Shown here in pieces: positions 17,042-24,911 of a stretch of 64,000 nucleotides of DNA (the stretch's first letter is position 1; each line of letters begins with the position of its first letter). This DNA comes from Sphingorhabdus sp. YGSMI21 (lineage in GTDB: Bacteria; Pseudomonadota; Alphaproteobacteria; Sphingomonadales; Sphingomonadaceae): positions 3,053,001 through 3,117,000 of the forward strand of contig NZ_CP022548.1 in the NCBI RefSeq assembly GCF_002776575.1. The letters are read 5' to 3'. Both the position numbers and the translations under genes were made by a program. The notes beneath the pieces are model-generated. The model was not told where the DNA came from. It saw nothing but the letters and a program-made list of their open reading frames with translations, and searched no databases.

Positions 17042-18072
17042 TGCGGGACGCGCGCATGTTGGTGGATGCCTTGCGGGAACCGGCCAGGGTCGAGGCGCTG
17101 GCGGGCAGCCAATGGGCTGACCTGATCAGTATCGCACGGGCGGAATCGCTGATCGGTACGCTCGCCCACCGGCTTGAATCCGTGGCCGTGCCCGACCGTG
17201 TTCGCGCGATATTGCAGGACGCTGTCGGTGCACATGCGCTGGCGCGGCAGCAAGCTCTTTGGGAAGCCGATTGCGCCCGCCGAGCGCTCGCCGACTATTC
17301 CGGCAAGATCATATTGATGAAGGGCACCGCCTATGTAGCGGCGAACCTGTCCGCCGGCGAGGGGCGCAGCATTGGTGATCTGGATATCATGGTGGACCGG
17401 AAAGACCTGCCGGAGGTTGAAGCCGCCCTACTCGACGCGGGCTGGGAATGGGTCAAGCCCGACCCCTATGACGACCAATATTATCGCGAACATATGCACG
17501 AACTGCCGCCGCTGATCCATCGCGAGCGCGACCGGATGATCGATGTGCACCATACGATATTGCCGCTGACCGCTGGTCCGACGCCCGACGCGGCTGCAAT
17601 TCTGGAGAGCGCGGTTGCCTTGGACAACGGGCTATATATCATGGCCCAGGCCGATATGGTGCTGCATTCCATCGCCCATCTGTTTGCCGACGGCGATCTG
17701 GCCGGAGGCCTGCGAAACCTGTGGGATATCAACCATCTTCTGCGGGATTTTTCCGACGCAAACGGATCTTTCTGGAACGAACTGGGCTTTCGTGCAGAGA
17801 AACACGGGCTGACACCCGAACTGGCAAGGGCGTTGCGTCTATCCGCGGCACTTTTTGATACGCCGGTTGATCCTTCTCTTGCCGGCAAAGCCGCAATGTC
17901 TGATGCCTTTTATGTCCGCCGCTTGCTCGCGCGCGATGGCTATGGCCGCGAAGCCCGCAAATTCACCCGGATGGCTTTCTATGTCCGGTCCCACTGGCTA
18001 CGGATGCCGCCTCTGATGCTCGCGCGGCATTTGTGGACCAAATGGCGAAAGGGTGGAAAAACGGGCAGCTGA
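17038..18072 (+). CDS. Nucleotidyltransferase family protein (NTP_transf_5-like)
   Basis: The 344-residue product has the minimal nucleotidyltransferase layout. LMKGTAYVA (Lys95-Gly96) is followed by GRSIGDLDIMV, whose D115 and D117 would bind metal, and then HELPPLIHRERDRMIDVHH, typical of the NTP_transf_5 family. Members sit next to HprK-like kinases and PqqD proteins in peptide-modification loci. ATG 17038 overlaps the kinase stop. The last gene before glmU is 112 bp away. What it transfers nucleotides to is unknown. Confidence 0.82.
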   Translation: MMRDARMLVDALREPARVEALAGSQWADLISIARAESLIGTLAHRLESVAVPDRVRAILQDAVGAHALARQQALWEADCARRALADYSGKIILMKGTAYVAANLSAGEGRSIGDLDIMVDRKDLPEVEAALLDAGWEWVKPDPYDDQYYREHMHELPPLIHRERDRMIDVHHTILPLTAGPTPDAAAILESAVALDNGLYIMAQADMVLHSIAHLFADGDLAGGLRNLWDINHLLRDFSDANGSFWNELGFRAEKHGLTPELARALRLSAALFDTPVDPSLAGKAAMSDAFYVRRLLARDGYGREARKFTRMAFYVRSHWLRMPPLMLARHLWTKWRKGGKTGS

Positions 18073-18184
18073 ACCCTTTGCGAGATAAAGAAACAGGCTG
18101 GCTTATGCCGTATTTACATGGCATTAGCCGCTGCGAATGGCCGAGAGAAGGCCGCTACCGACCAACCTGATCCGGAGAATATCG

Positions 18185-19534
18185 ATGTCAGATCGCCCGC
18201 TAGCCGCAATCATTCTGGCCGCCGGACAAGGCACCAGGATGAAATCGGAAAAGCACAAGGTGCTGCACCCGATTGCCGGCAAGCCGATGCTCCACCATCT
18301 TCTCGATACCGTCGAATCGATCGGTGTGGAGCGCACCGTCATCGTCGTGGGCGCGCGTCGCGAGCAGATTGAAGAAAGCGTCAAGGGACGCAATGTCGCG
18401 ATTGCGGTACAGGAAGACCAGCTCGGCACGGGACATGCGGTGGCACAGGCGCATGACGCGCTCAAGGGTTTCGCCGGAGACGTGCTGATCCTCTATGGGG
18501 ATGTACCGATGGTCGGCGCCGATACGATGCGCGACATGATCTTCCGGCTGAACAATGGCACCGACCCGCGGGCCGTCGTGCTGGGCTTCCGGCCCGATGA
18601 TGCGGGCGCTTATGGCCGGATCATCGCCGATGACCAGGGCGAAATCGAGAAAATGGTCGAATTTAAGGATGCCAGCGAAGCCGAGCGCGCGGTCAACCTG
18701 TGCAACAGCGGCCTGATGGCGGCGCGCTCGACGGACCTGTTCATCCTGCTCGACCAGATCAGCAACGACAATGCGGCAGGCGAATATTATCTGCCCGACA
18801 TCGTCATGCTTCCCGGCCAGAAAAGTGCCGTGATAGAAGTCGATGATCCGGCCGAGGTCGCTGGCGTCAACAGCCGCGCCGAGCTCGCTGCCGTCGAAGG
18901 CGAATGGCAGGCCCGCCGCCGCGAAAAAGCGATGGCCGATGGGGTCAGCCTGATCGCGCCGGACACGGTCTGGTTCTCGCATGATACGCAAGTTGCTTCC
19001 GACGTCGTGATCGAACCCAATGTGATTTTCGGTCCCGGTGTTTCTATCGCTTCCGGCGCGCAAATATATGGTCACAGCCATATCGAAGGCGCAACCATCG
19101 GGCCGAATACCAGCGTCGGGCCGTTCGCGCGCTTGCGCCCCGGCGCGGTGATGGCAGAAGGCTCCAAGGTCGGTAATTTTGTCGAAATGAAAAAGGCCAC
19201 CTTGGGCAAAGGCGCCAAGGCGAACCATCTGACCTATCTTGGCGACGCCGAAGTGGGCGAGGGCGCCAATATCGGTGCCGGCACGATTACCTGCAATTAT
19301 GACGGCTATTTCAAATATAAGACGGTGATCGGCAAGGGCGCCTTCATCGGCTCGAACAGCGCCCTGGTGGCGCCGGTGACAATTGGTGACGGTGCAATTG
19401 TGGGGGCAGGGGCGACAGTAACCAACGATGTTGCCGCGGGTGATCTGGCATTGGTTCGGGCGGAACAGACGGCGAAAGCAGGATGGGCGACGAAATTTCG
19501 CAATGCGATGCTGAAGAAGAAGGCAGGCAAATAG
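18185..19534 (+). CDS. glmU: Bifunctional UDP-N-acetylglucosamine pyrophosphorylase / glucosamine-1-phosphate N-acetyltransferase
   Basis: It makes UDP-GlcNAc for peptidoglycan and lipopolysaccharide. In the 449-residue product the N-terminal uridylyltransferase domain shows ILAAGQGTRM and the lysine in KVLHPIAGKPM. From about residue 250 a left-handed beta-helix carries the acetyltransferase (ARLRPGAVMAEGSKVGNFVE, NIGAGTITCNYDGYFKYKT). ATG 18185 (MSDRPLAAI) is chosen; the frame is open from 18137. glmS, normally its partner, follows about 0.8 kb downstream, beyond a toxin-antitoxin pair. Confidence 0.96.
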   Translation: MSDRPLAAIILAAGQGTRMKSEKHKVLHPIAGKPMLHHLLDTVESIGVERTVIVVGARREQIEESVKGRNVAIAVQEDQLGTGHAVAQAHDALKGFAGDVLILYGDVPMVGADTMRDMIFRLNNGTDPRAVVLGFRPDDAGAYGRIIADDQGEIEKMVEFKDASEAERAVNLCNSGLMAARSTDLFILLDQISNDNAAGEYYLPDIVMLPGQKSAVIEVDDPAEVAGVNSRAELAAVEGEWQARRREKAMADGVSLIAPDTVWFSHDTQVASDVVIEPNVIFGPGVSIASGAQIYGHSHIEGATIGPNTSVGPFARLRPGAVMAEGSKVGNFVEMKKATLGKGAKANHLTYLGDAEVGEGANIGAGTITCNYDGYFKYKTVIGKGAFIGSNSALVAPVTIGDGAIVGAGATVTNDVAAGDLALVRAEQTAKAGWATKFRNAMLKKKAGK

Positions 19535-19616
19535 TCCGTATCCAAGTAATTGGACTGATAAGACCTTCTTTTTGGAGCACGCTATTGTGAATCTCATTGA
19601 AGTGACGACCAGCGAC

Positions 19617-19651
19617 TTGACATGATATCACGATATGATATCAGTATATCA
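19617..19651 (+). promoter_or_regulatory. Operator/promoter of the toxin-antitoxin pair
   Basis: The palindrome TGATATCA occurs twice (19623-19630 and 19636-19643), 13 bp apart, and a third imperfect half-like copy GTATATCA follows at 19644-19651. The array ends three bases before the antitoxin ATG and overlaps a TTGACA -35-like element at 19617-19622. Ribbon-helix-helix antitoxins usually bind such repeats to repress their own operon. Confidence 0.65.
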
Positions 19652-19653
19652 TC

Positions 19654-19974
19654 ATGACCCGAATCCTTGCAGATCTACCCGAAGACGATGTGAAATGGCT
19701 CGACGCGCAGGCGGCGGAGCAGGGCAAGTCGCGCGCGCAGTTGCTGCGGGAGGCGGTAGCGGGTTATCGGGCGGAGGAATCCAAGCAAGGTATCGAAAAA
19801 TATTTCGGTATCTGGAAAGACCGCACGGACATCGGTGACGCAGTCGATTGGCAGCGCAAGGAGCGGGCATCATGGACGCGGCCGTGGGATTCCGACTATT
19901 GGGAAGTACGAAAAGAATTTCCCGACCTGTTCGATGAAGATGATGATCGCGAAGCAAAGCGATATCTTAAGTGA
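19654..19974 (+). CDS. Ribbon-helix-helix antitoxin of a PIN toxin-antitoxin module
   Basis: The 106-residue product has a CopG/RHH N-terminus: MTRILADLPEDDVKWLDAQA forms the beta strand and first helix, and GKSRAQLLREAVAGY the second helix. A longer acidic and aromatic C-terminal tail (about 50-106, SDYWEVRKEFPDLFDEDDD) probably wraps the toxin. The gene overlaps the PIN toxin gene by four bases. It sits directly downstream of the palindromic operator. Confidence 0.85.
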   Translation: MTRILADLPEDDVKWLDAQAAEQGKSRAQLLREAVAGYRAEESKQGIEKYFGIWKDRTDIGDAVDWQRKERASWTRPWDSDYWEVRKEFPDLFDEDDDREAKRYLK

Positions 19975-20339
19975 GCGAAGCAGTCTTTGATTCCAATATA
20001 TTGCTCGACGCGCTGAATGACGTCGGCTCGGCTCATGCTGAACTGAAGCGTTACGATCGCCGTTATATCAGTCGCTTGACCTGGGTAGAAGTCGTTACCG
20101 GCGCACTGCCGGATGATGGCGATCGTGCCGAAGGATTTCTATCCTATTTTAGCATAATCGAGGTGAATGAGGAAATCGGGCGGCGGGCAGCGTTGTTGAG
20201 ATCCGATCGACAGCGCTTGAAGACGGTTGATGCGATAATTCTCGCGTCCGCGCAATTATCTGGTCGCATTCTCATCACACGTAATACAAAGGATTTTCCG
20301 GCGGCAATGCCGGGCATCCGGATACCTTACACACTCTAA
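19971..20339 (+). CDS. PIN-domain ribonuclease toxin (VapC-like)
   Basis: The 122-residue PIN-domain protein has the four acidic positions expected for metal-dependent RNA cleavage: D7 (VFDSNILLDAL), E40 (TWVEVVTGAL), D87 (TVDAIILASA) and D109 (ITRNTKDF). It starts with GTG overlapping the antitoxin's end, giving strong coupling. It ends 19 bp before glmS, so the pair lies inside what is elsewhere a glmU-glmS neighbourhood. The target RNA is unknown. Confidence 0.87.
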   Translation: MSEAVFDSNILLDALNDVGSAHAELKRYDRRYISRLTWVEVVTGALPDDGDRAEGFLSYFSIIEVNEEIGRRAALLRSDRQRLKTVDAIILASAQLSGRILITRNTKDFPAAMPGIRIPYTL

Positions 20340-20358
20340 TAAGAAAGTCCGAAAAGCG

Positions 20359-22182
20359 ATGTGCGGAATCATTGGAATTGTAGGCAAGGAAACCGTCTCG
20401 GATCGTCTCGTCGATGGTCTGAAACGCATGGAATATCGCGGCTATGACAGCGCCGGTATTTGCACCGTGCACGACGGCCAGCTAATCCGCCGCCGGGCCG
20501 AGGGTAAGCTCGCCAATCTGGTGCAGGTGCTGAAGACCGATGATGCCGCAGGCAATATCGGCATAGCCCATACTCGCTGGGCGACGCACGGTGCCCCGAC
20601 CACCAACAATGCCCATCCACATGCAACCGGCGAAGTCGCTCTGGTCCACAATGGCATTATCGAGAATTTCAGGAGCCTGCGCGAGCAACTGAGCGCGCGC
20701 GGCCGGTCCTTCGAAAGCGAGACCGATACCGAGGTTGTCGCTCATCTGGTCAGCGAACAGGTGGAAGCGGGCAAGTCGCCGGAAGAAGCGGTGCAAGCGG
20801 TACTCCCACTGTTGCGCGGTGCCTTTGCGCTGGCCATTGCCTTTCGGACGCAGCCGGACCTGTTGATCGGCGCGCGGCTCGGGTCGCCACTAGTGGTCGG
20901 CTATGGGGATGGCGAGACCTATCTCGGTTCCGACGCGCTGGCGCTGGCACCGCTCACCCAGAAAATCGCCTATCTCGAGGAAGGCGACTGGGTCGTGATC
21001 ACCCGTGATGGCGCGGCTATCTACGACAAGGACAATATTCCTGTAGAGCGCGAGATCACGACATCCGGTGTCTCGGCCTCGGCCATTGAAAAGGGCAATT
21101 ACCGCCATTTCATGCAGAAGGAAATTTTCGAGCAGCCCACGGTGGTTGCACAGACTTTGCAAAGCTATATCCGGTCGCTGGAACAGCAGGTCGCGCTGCC
21201 GCAAATGGATTTCGATCTGCGCGATATCAAGCGCGTGACGATCGTCGCCTGTGGCACCAGCTATTATGCCGGCATGGTGGCGAAATACTGGTTCGAGACC
21301 TTTGCCCGCGTGCCCGTCGATCTCGATTTCGCGTCGGAATTCCGCTATCGCGATCCGGTTCTGGAGCCGGGCGGACTGGCGCTGTTCATCTCTCAATCGG
21401 GAGAGACGGCCGATACGCTGGCGGCCCTTCGGCACAGCAAGGAAAATGGCCAGAAGATCGCGGTCGTCGTCAATGTACCGACCAGCAGCATGGCGCGCGA
21501 AGCCGATCTGTTGCTGCCGACCCATGCCGGTCCGGAGATCGGCGTTGCCTCGACCAAGGCCTTTTCCTGCCAGCTCGCCGTATTGGCGGCGCTTGCAGCA
21601 CATCTGGCGGTTGTCAAAGGCAGGCTGACGCGCGACGAGGAACGCGAGGTGGTCAGACACTTGACCGAGGCCCCGGCGGCCTTGAATGCGGCTCTGGGCC
21701 ATGACCAAGATATTGCCGACATGGCGCATCTGATCGCTCCGGCCCGGGACGTTCTCTATCTCGGCCGCGGCCCGGAATATCCGCTGGCGCTGGAAGGCGC
21801 GCTCAAGCTGAAGGAAATCAGTTATATCCACGCCGAGGGCTATGCGTCGGGCGAGATGAAACATGGTCCGATCGCCCTGATCGACGAAGCGGTGCCGGTC
21901 ATCGTGCTGGCGCCATCCGGACCGCTGTTCGAAAAAACCGTTTCCAATATGCAGGAAGTCATGGCCCGCGGCGGCAAGGTCGTGCTGATCTCCGACGCCG
22001 AAGGGATTGCCGAAGCCGGCGACGGCTGCATGGCGACCATCAAGATGCCGAAAGTGCACCCGTTGATCGCGCCGCTGGTCTATGCCGTGCCGGTGCAGCT
22101 GCTTGCCTATCATGTCGCCGTTGCCAAGGGCACAGACGTCGATCAACCCCGCAATCTCGCAAAATCGGTAACGGTGGAATAG
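20359..22182 (+). CDS. glmS: Glutamine--fructose-6-phosphate aminotransferase (isomerizing)
   Basis: It makes glucosamine 6-phosphate from fructose 6-phosphate and glutamine, the entry to amino-sugar synthesis. In the 607-residue product Cys2 (MCGIIGIVG) is the N-terminal nucleophile of the glutaminase domain (1-240). Two SIS isomerase domains follow (ACGTSYYAGMVAKYW, SQSGETADTLAALRHSK, STKAFSCQLA) and it ends NLAKSVTVE. No glmS ribozyme is seen upstream, as expected outside Firmicutes. Confidence 0.97.
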   Translation: MCGIIGIVGKETVSDRLVDGLKRMEYRGYDSAGICTVHDGQLIRRRAEGKLANLVQVLKTDDAAGNIGIAHTRWATHGAPTTNNAHPHATGEVALVHNGIIENFRSLREQLSARGRSFESETDTEVVAHLVSEQVEAGKSPEEAVQAVLPLLRGAFALAIAFRTQPDLLIGARLGSPLVVGYGDGETYLGSDALALAPLTQKIAYLEEGDWVVITRDGAAIYDKDNIPVEREITTSGVSASAIEKGNYRHFMQKEIFEQPTVVAQTLQSYIRSLEQQVALPQMDFDLRDIKRVTIVACGTSYYAGMVAKYWFETFARVPVDLDFASEFRYRDPVLEPGGLALFISQSGETADTLAALRHSKENGQKIAVVVNVPTSSMAREADLLLPTHAGPEIGVASTKAFSCQLAVLAALAAHLAVVKGRLTRDEEREVVRHLTEAPAALNAALGHDQDIADMAHLIAPARDVLYLGRGPEYPLALEGALKLKEISYIHAEGYASGEMKHGPIALIDEAVPVIVLAPSGPLFEKTVSNMQEVMARGGKVVLISDAEGIAEAGDGCMATIKMPKVHPLIAPLVYAVPVQLLAYHVAVAKGTDVDQPRNLAKSVTVE

Positions 22183-22184
22183 TC

Positions 22185-22625
22185 ATGGCAACAAATCCTT
22201 CTCTCGTCTCCGTCGAAACCGCCAGCGGAAAATTCCAGCAGACGGTTCGGGTCGGCCAACATGAGTTTTTTGCCGACGAGCCGATCTCCTTTGGCGGTAC
22301 GGATAGTGGACCGTCACCTTATGACCTGTTGCTGGCCGCGCTCGGCAGTTGCACCTCCATGACGATGAAAATGTACGCCGACCGCAAGGGCATAGCGCTG
22401 GAAGCGGTTCATATCCTGCTCGAGCATAGCCGCGAACATGTAGAGGATTGCAGCAGCTGCAATAATGACGACAACCGGATCGATGTGATCGACCGTTCGA
22501 TCATCCTGCAAGGAGACCTGAGCGAGGAGGATCGCCGCAAGCTTCTCGAGATTGCCGAGGAATGTCCCGTTCACAGGACCTTGGAAAACCGGATCGACAT
22601 TCACACCACCGAAGTCCGCGATTGA
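22185..22625 (+). CDS. OsmC/Ohr family peroxide-related protein
   Basis: The 146-residue product is of the OsmC fold, with the two conserved redox cysteines in ALGSCTSMTMKMYA and EECPVHRTL. Such proteins reduce organic hydroperoxides. The acidic Cys-rich stretch VEDCSSCNNDDN is an unusual loop. It starts two bases after the glmS stop and is probably expressed with it. Its last codons and stop lie inside a 10-bp tandem repeat (22621-22660). Confidence 0.85.
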   Translation: MATNPSLVSVETASGKFQQTVRVGQHEFFADEPISFGGTDSGPSPYDLLLAALGSCTSMTMKMYADRKGIALEAVHILLEHSREHVEDCSSCNNDDNRIDVIDRSIILQGDLSEEDRRKLLEIAEECPVHRTLENRIDIHTTEVRD

Positions 22626-22660
22626 TCGCGATTGATCGCGATTGATCGCGATTGATCGCG
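22621..22660. repeat. Four tandem copies of a 10-bp unit
   Basis: The unit ATTGATCGCG occurs four times without change, beginning inside the OsmC stop region and followed by a degenerate fifth copy (ATGATCGGGA). Each unit holds GATC and TGATCGCGA, so the tract is partly self-complementary. The OsmC stop codon TGA (22623-22625) is within the first unit. Confidence 0.9.
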
Positions 22661-22747
22661 ATGATCGGGATGATACAGCGCGTGCCTTCGGAACTTGCCA
22701 ATCGCGCACCGCTGGCGTAGCTTTTTTTCCGGAGTGGAGAGCGGCGA

Positions 22748-23914
22748 TTGTCTGAAAGAAAAATCAATATCTGGCTCAATGCCGGTGTGATCGACGCGGA
22801 CACGGCGCAGCGTATCCGGGAATATGAAAGCGAACGCGTAAGGCCGCTGGGTCTTTGGGCGCTGATCGGGCTGGGCGCGCTTGCCATCGGACTGGGCATT
22901 GTCTCGCTCGTCGCCGCGAACTGGGACGATATTCCCGGGATGGTCCGGCTTGCCATTCACGCTTTGTTGATCATCGGCCTTTGTGCCGCCGTCTATCTCC
23001 TCCAGCCGCGCAAGGGTTTGCTGGGGCTCTATTTGAAAGACATATTGCTGTTCGTGCTGGCGGTGCTCGGCCTGACCTTCTTCGGGCATCTCGGCCAAGT
23101 CTACCAGACGAGCTCGCCATTATGGCAGCCTTTGCTGATCTGGTTGCTGCTGTTTTCGCCGCTGTTGCTGCTGACCGGCCGTGGCTGGCTGATTTCACTG
23201 CTCTGGATGGCGGGCCTGCTGGGCACGGCAGTCCAGTTTCTGGACTGGTATTTCCAGCAGACCGATGCACCGCGCGCAGTCTATGTTGCCGTCATCACCA
23301 GCCTGCCGGTCCTTGCGTTGATCTTTTCCATATTCATGCGGAAAACAAGCGGCAGGCAGGCGTTCTGGAAACAGATCGGGCAATTTTCTCTGACGATCTT
23401 TGTGGCCGGGGTCGGTTTCAAACTGATTGTCGAGCCGATCGGCCCGATATTATCCGATCCGGCCAGATTTATGAGCGATATTGCCGTCATCCAGATGCTG
23501 CTCTGGAGCGGGGCCGCTTTGCTGATCCATGTCTATAACCGCACCGCTTCGGGTATCAGCATCGCGGCTATTTTGACCGCCGCCGCAATCATCAGCTTTG
23601 CCGGCAGCGTCGCGCAACCCAGTTCGCCACTGGTCAATGCGACAATCTTCATGGCCTTCTGGGCCGCCGTTGGCTGGAGCGCGATCTATTCCGGGTGGCG
23701 CAATGTTTTCCAGGCGGTGGTCGCGATCATAGCGCTGCGCCTGATCGTGCTGAGTTTCCAGCTGGCCCACGACCTGTTCAGCAGCGGTATTGGGCTGATA
23801 CTCGCGGGTGGGGTCACCATCACCATAGCGGTAATCGCCTATCGCGTTTCCACGACCCTGGCCCCCGACAAAGCCTCCCCGCTTGAGCATGACCATCAGG
23901 AGGAGGGGCTATGA
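22748..23914 (+). CDS. DUF2157 integral membrane protein
   Basis: The 388-residue protein has a short cytoplasmic N-terminus (MSERKINIWLNAGVIDADTA, starting at TTG) and then about 10 or more hydrophobic helices. WDDIPGMVRLAIH and LGQVYQTSSPLWQPLLIW are typical of DUF2157, a family without a known job. The next gene, a GDYXXLXY protein, overlaps it by four bases; the pairing is common and suggests one complex. A hydrophilic His/Glu tail (SPLEHDHQEEGL) closes the protein. Confidence 0.85.
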   Translation: MSERKINIWLNAGVIDADTAQRIREYESERVRPLGLWALIGLGALAIGLGIVSLVAANWDDIPGMVRLAIHALLIIGLCAAVYLLQPRKGLLGLYLKDILLFVLAVLGLTFFGHLGQVYQTSSPLWQPLLIWLLLFSPLLLLTGRGWLISLLWMAGLLGTAVQFLDWYFQQTDAPRAVYVAVITSLPVLALIFSIFMRKTSGRQAFWKQIGQFSLTIFVAGVGFKLIVEPIGPILSDPARFMSDIAVIQMLLWSGAALLIHVYNRTASGISIAAILTAAAIISFAGSVAQPSSPLVNATIFMAFWAAVGWSAIYSGWRNVFQAVVAIIALRLIVLSFQLAHDLFSSGIGLILAGGVTITIAVIAYRVSTTLAPDKASPLEHDHQEEGL

Positions 23915-24462
23915 CCCGGTTACGCCGCTTTCTGCTGCCGCTGGCGCTGCTGTTGCCGCTGGTCGGGCTCGGCCTGATTTGGCTGGCGACGGAGCAGGAA
24001 TCTCGCGAAGGCACGGAATGGGATGTGCCGATCGCCGGCTATGACCCGCGCGATCTGTTGCGCGGCCATTATGTGCAGTTTAGCTACGACTGGCCCACGG
24101 TCGAACAGGATCAGCTGCCGATATGGGCGGCGCCCCGGAAGAGCCTTTGTATCCGGGGCACCGCTCCCGCCATTGCAAGCGTGGAAGTACGCGACCTGGA
24201 TGTGGCCGATCTGATGCCGGATGACCGTTGCGATGCGTTGGTACAGGTCAATCCGTGGAGCGAGGAAGGCAATGACGGGCTCACCCGGGATCGGCTCTAT
24301 GTCGCCCAGAAAGCCGCTGGCGGCTATGAAAAGAAGCTTGCCGATCCGGAACTGCAGGGCATTATTCGCGTGCGGGTCAACAATAACGGCTTTATCACTC
24401 CGTTGTCGCTGCGTTTCCAGCCGCGGCGCGAGGAAGGCACCACCGGGGAGAATATCGAGTGA
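23911..24462 (+). CDS. GDYXXLXY-domain exported protein
   Basis: The 183-residue product has an N-terminal signal anchor (FLLPLALLLPLVGLGLIWLA). It then carries PIAGYDPRDLLRGHYVQFSY, the region that names the GDYXXLXY family (here GHYVQFSY). The rest is a probable periplasmic beta-rich domain with two Cys. Members are nearly always next to DUF2157 genes, as here, so the two likely act together at the inner membrane. It overlaps the following GFA gene by four bases. Confidence 0.85.
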   Translation: MTRLRRFLLPLALLLPLVGLGLIWLATEQESREGTEWDVPIAGYDPRDLLRGHYVQFSYDWPTVEQDQLPIWAAPRKSLCIRGTAPAIASVEVRDLDVADLMPDDRCDALVQVNPWSEEGNDGLTRDRLYVAQKAAGGYEKKLADPELQGIIRVRVNNNGFITPLSLRFQPRREEGTTGENIE

Positions 24463-24833
24463 CAAGCAAAATATCCGGTGGCTGCCATTGCGGAACGGTC
24501 CGCTTTGCAGCCGAAGTCGAACGCAGGCCGGAAATGCTCGATTGCAATTGCTCGATCTGCGCCCGCACGGGCTTTCTGCACCTGTTTGTGCCGCACCGGG
24601 ATTTCACTCTGCTCAAGGGCGAGGGGGATCTCACCAGTTACAGGTTCGGCAGCGGACAGGCGCATCATCTTTTCTGCAAGAATTGCGGGGTCAAAAGCTT
24701 CTACCAGCCCCGTTCCCATCCGGACAGCTGGAGCGTGAACTACAACTGCCTCGATGACGGCCATGACCTGGAACCGAGCGTCAGAAAATTTGACGGCAGG
24801 AATTGGGAAGCCGCAAAGGCCCGCCTGGCATAA
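24459..24833 (+). CDS. GFA (glutathione-dependent formaldehyde-activating) family zinc protein
   Basis: The 124-residue product has the Mss4-like zinc ligands of the GFA family: CHCGTVRF, CNCSICARTG and FCKNCGVKSFY. The start is GTG overlapping the previous stop, with translation beginning MTSKISGGCHCG. Most GFA proteins are not shown to act on formaldehyde; only the fold and zinc site are certain. It ends the DUF2157-GDYXXLXY-GFA operon and converges with katG. Confidence 0.87.
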   Translation: MTSKISGGCHCGTVRFAAEVERRPEMLDCNCSICARTGFLHLFVPHRDFTLLKGEGDLTSYRFGSGQAHHLFCKNCGVKSFYQPRSHPDSWSVNYNCLDDGHDLEPSVRKFDGRNWEAAKARLA

Positions 24834-24854
24834 ATCTGCGAAAACCGACCGGGT

Positions 24855-24889
24855 AAAAAAACGGCCCACCGGTTCATCCAGCGGGCCGT
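24855..24889 (-). terminator. Rho-independent terminator of katG
   Basis: The 12-bp arms 24861-24872 and 24878-24889 (ACGGCCC core, two G-U pairs on the leftward RNA, five-base loop) are followed by a run of T on the reverse strand (A at 24855-24861). It lies 22 bp past the katG stop. Confidence 0.85.
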
Positions 24890-24911
24890 CTCTGCGGGTG
24901 TCTGTCAGATA

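Noticed and set aside
18200..19597. A 465-codon open frame on the - strand opposite glmU
   Set aside because: It is a high-GC antisense frame. glmU on the + strand has complete catalytic motifs.
20890..22146. A 418-codon open frame on the - strand opposite glmS
   Set aside because: It is antisense of the glmS isomerase domains, His/Arg-rich in the way expected of a shadow frame.
22621..22660. Short tandem repeat considered as a CRISPR array
   Set aside because: The 10-bp units adjoin directly with no spacers.
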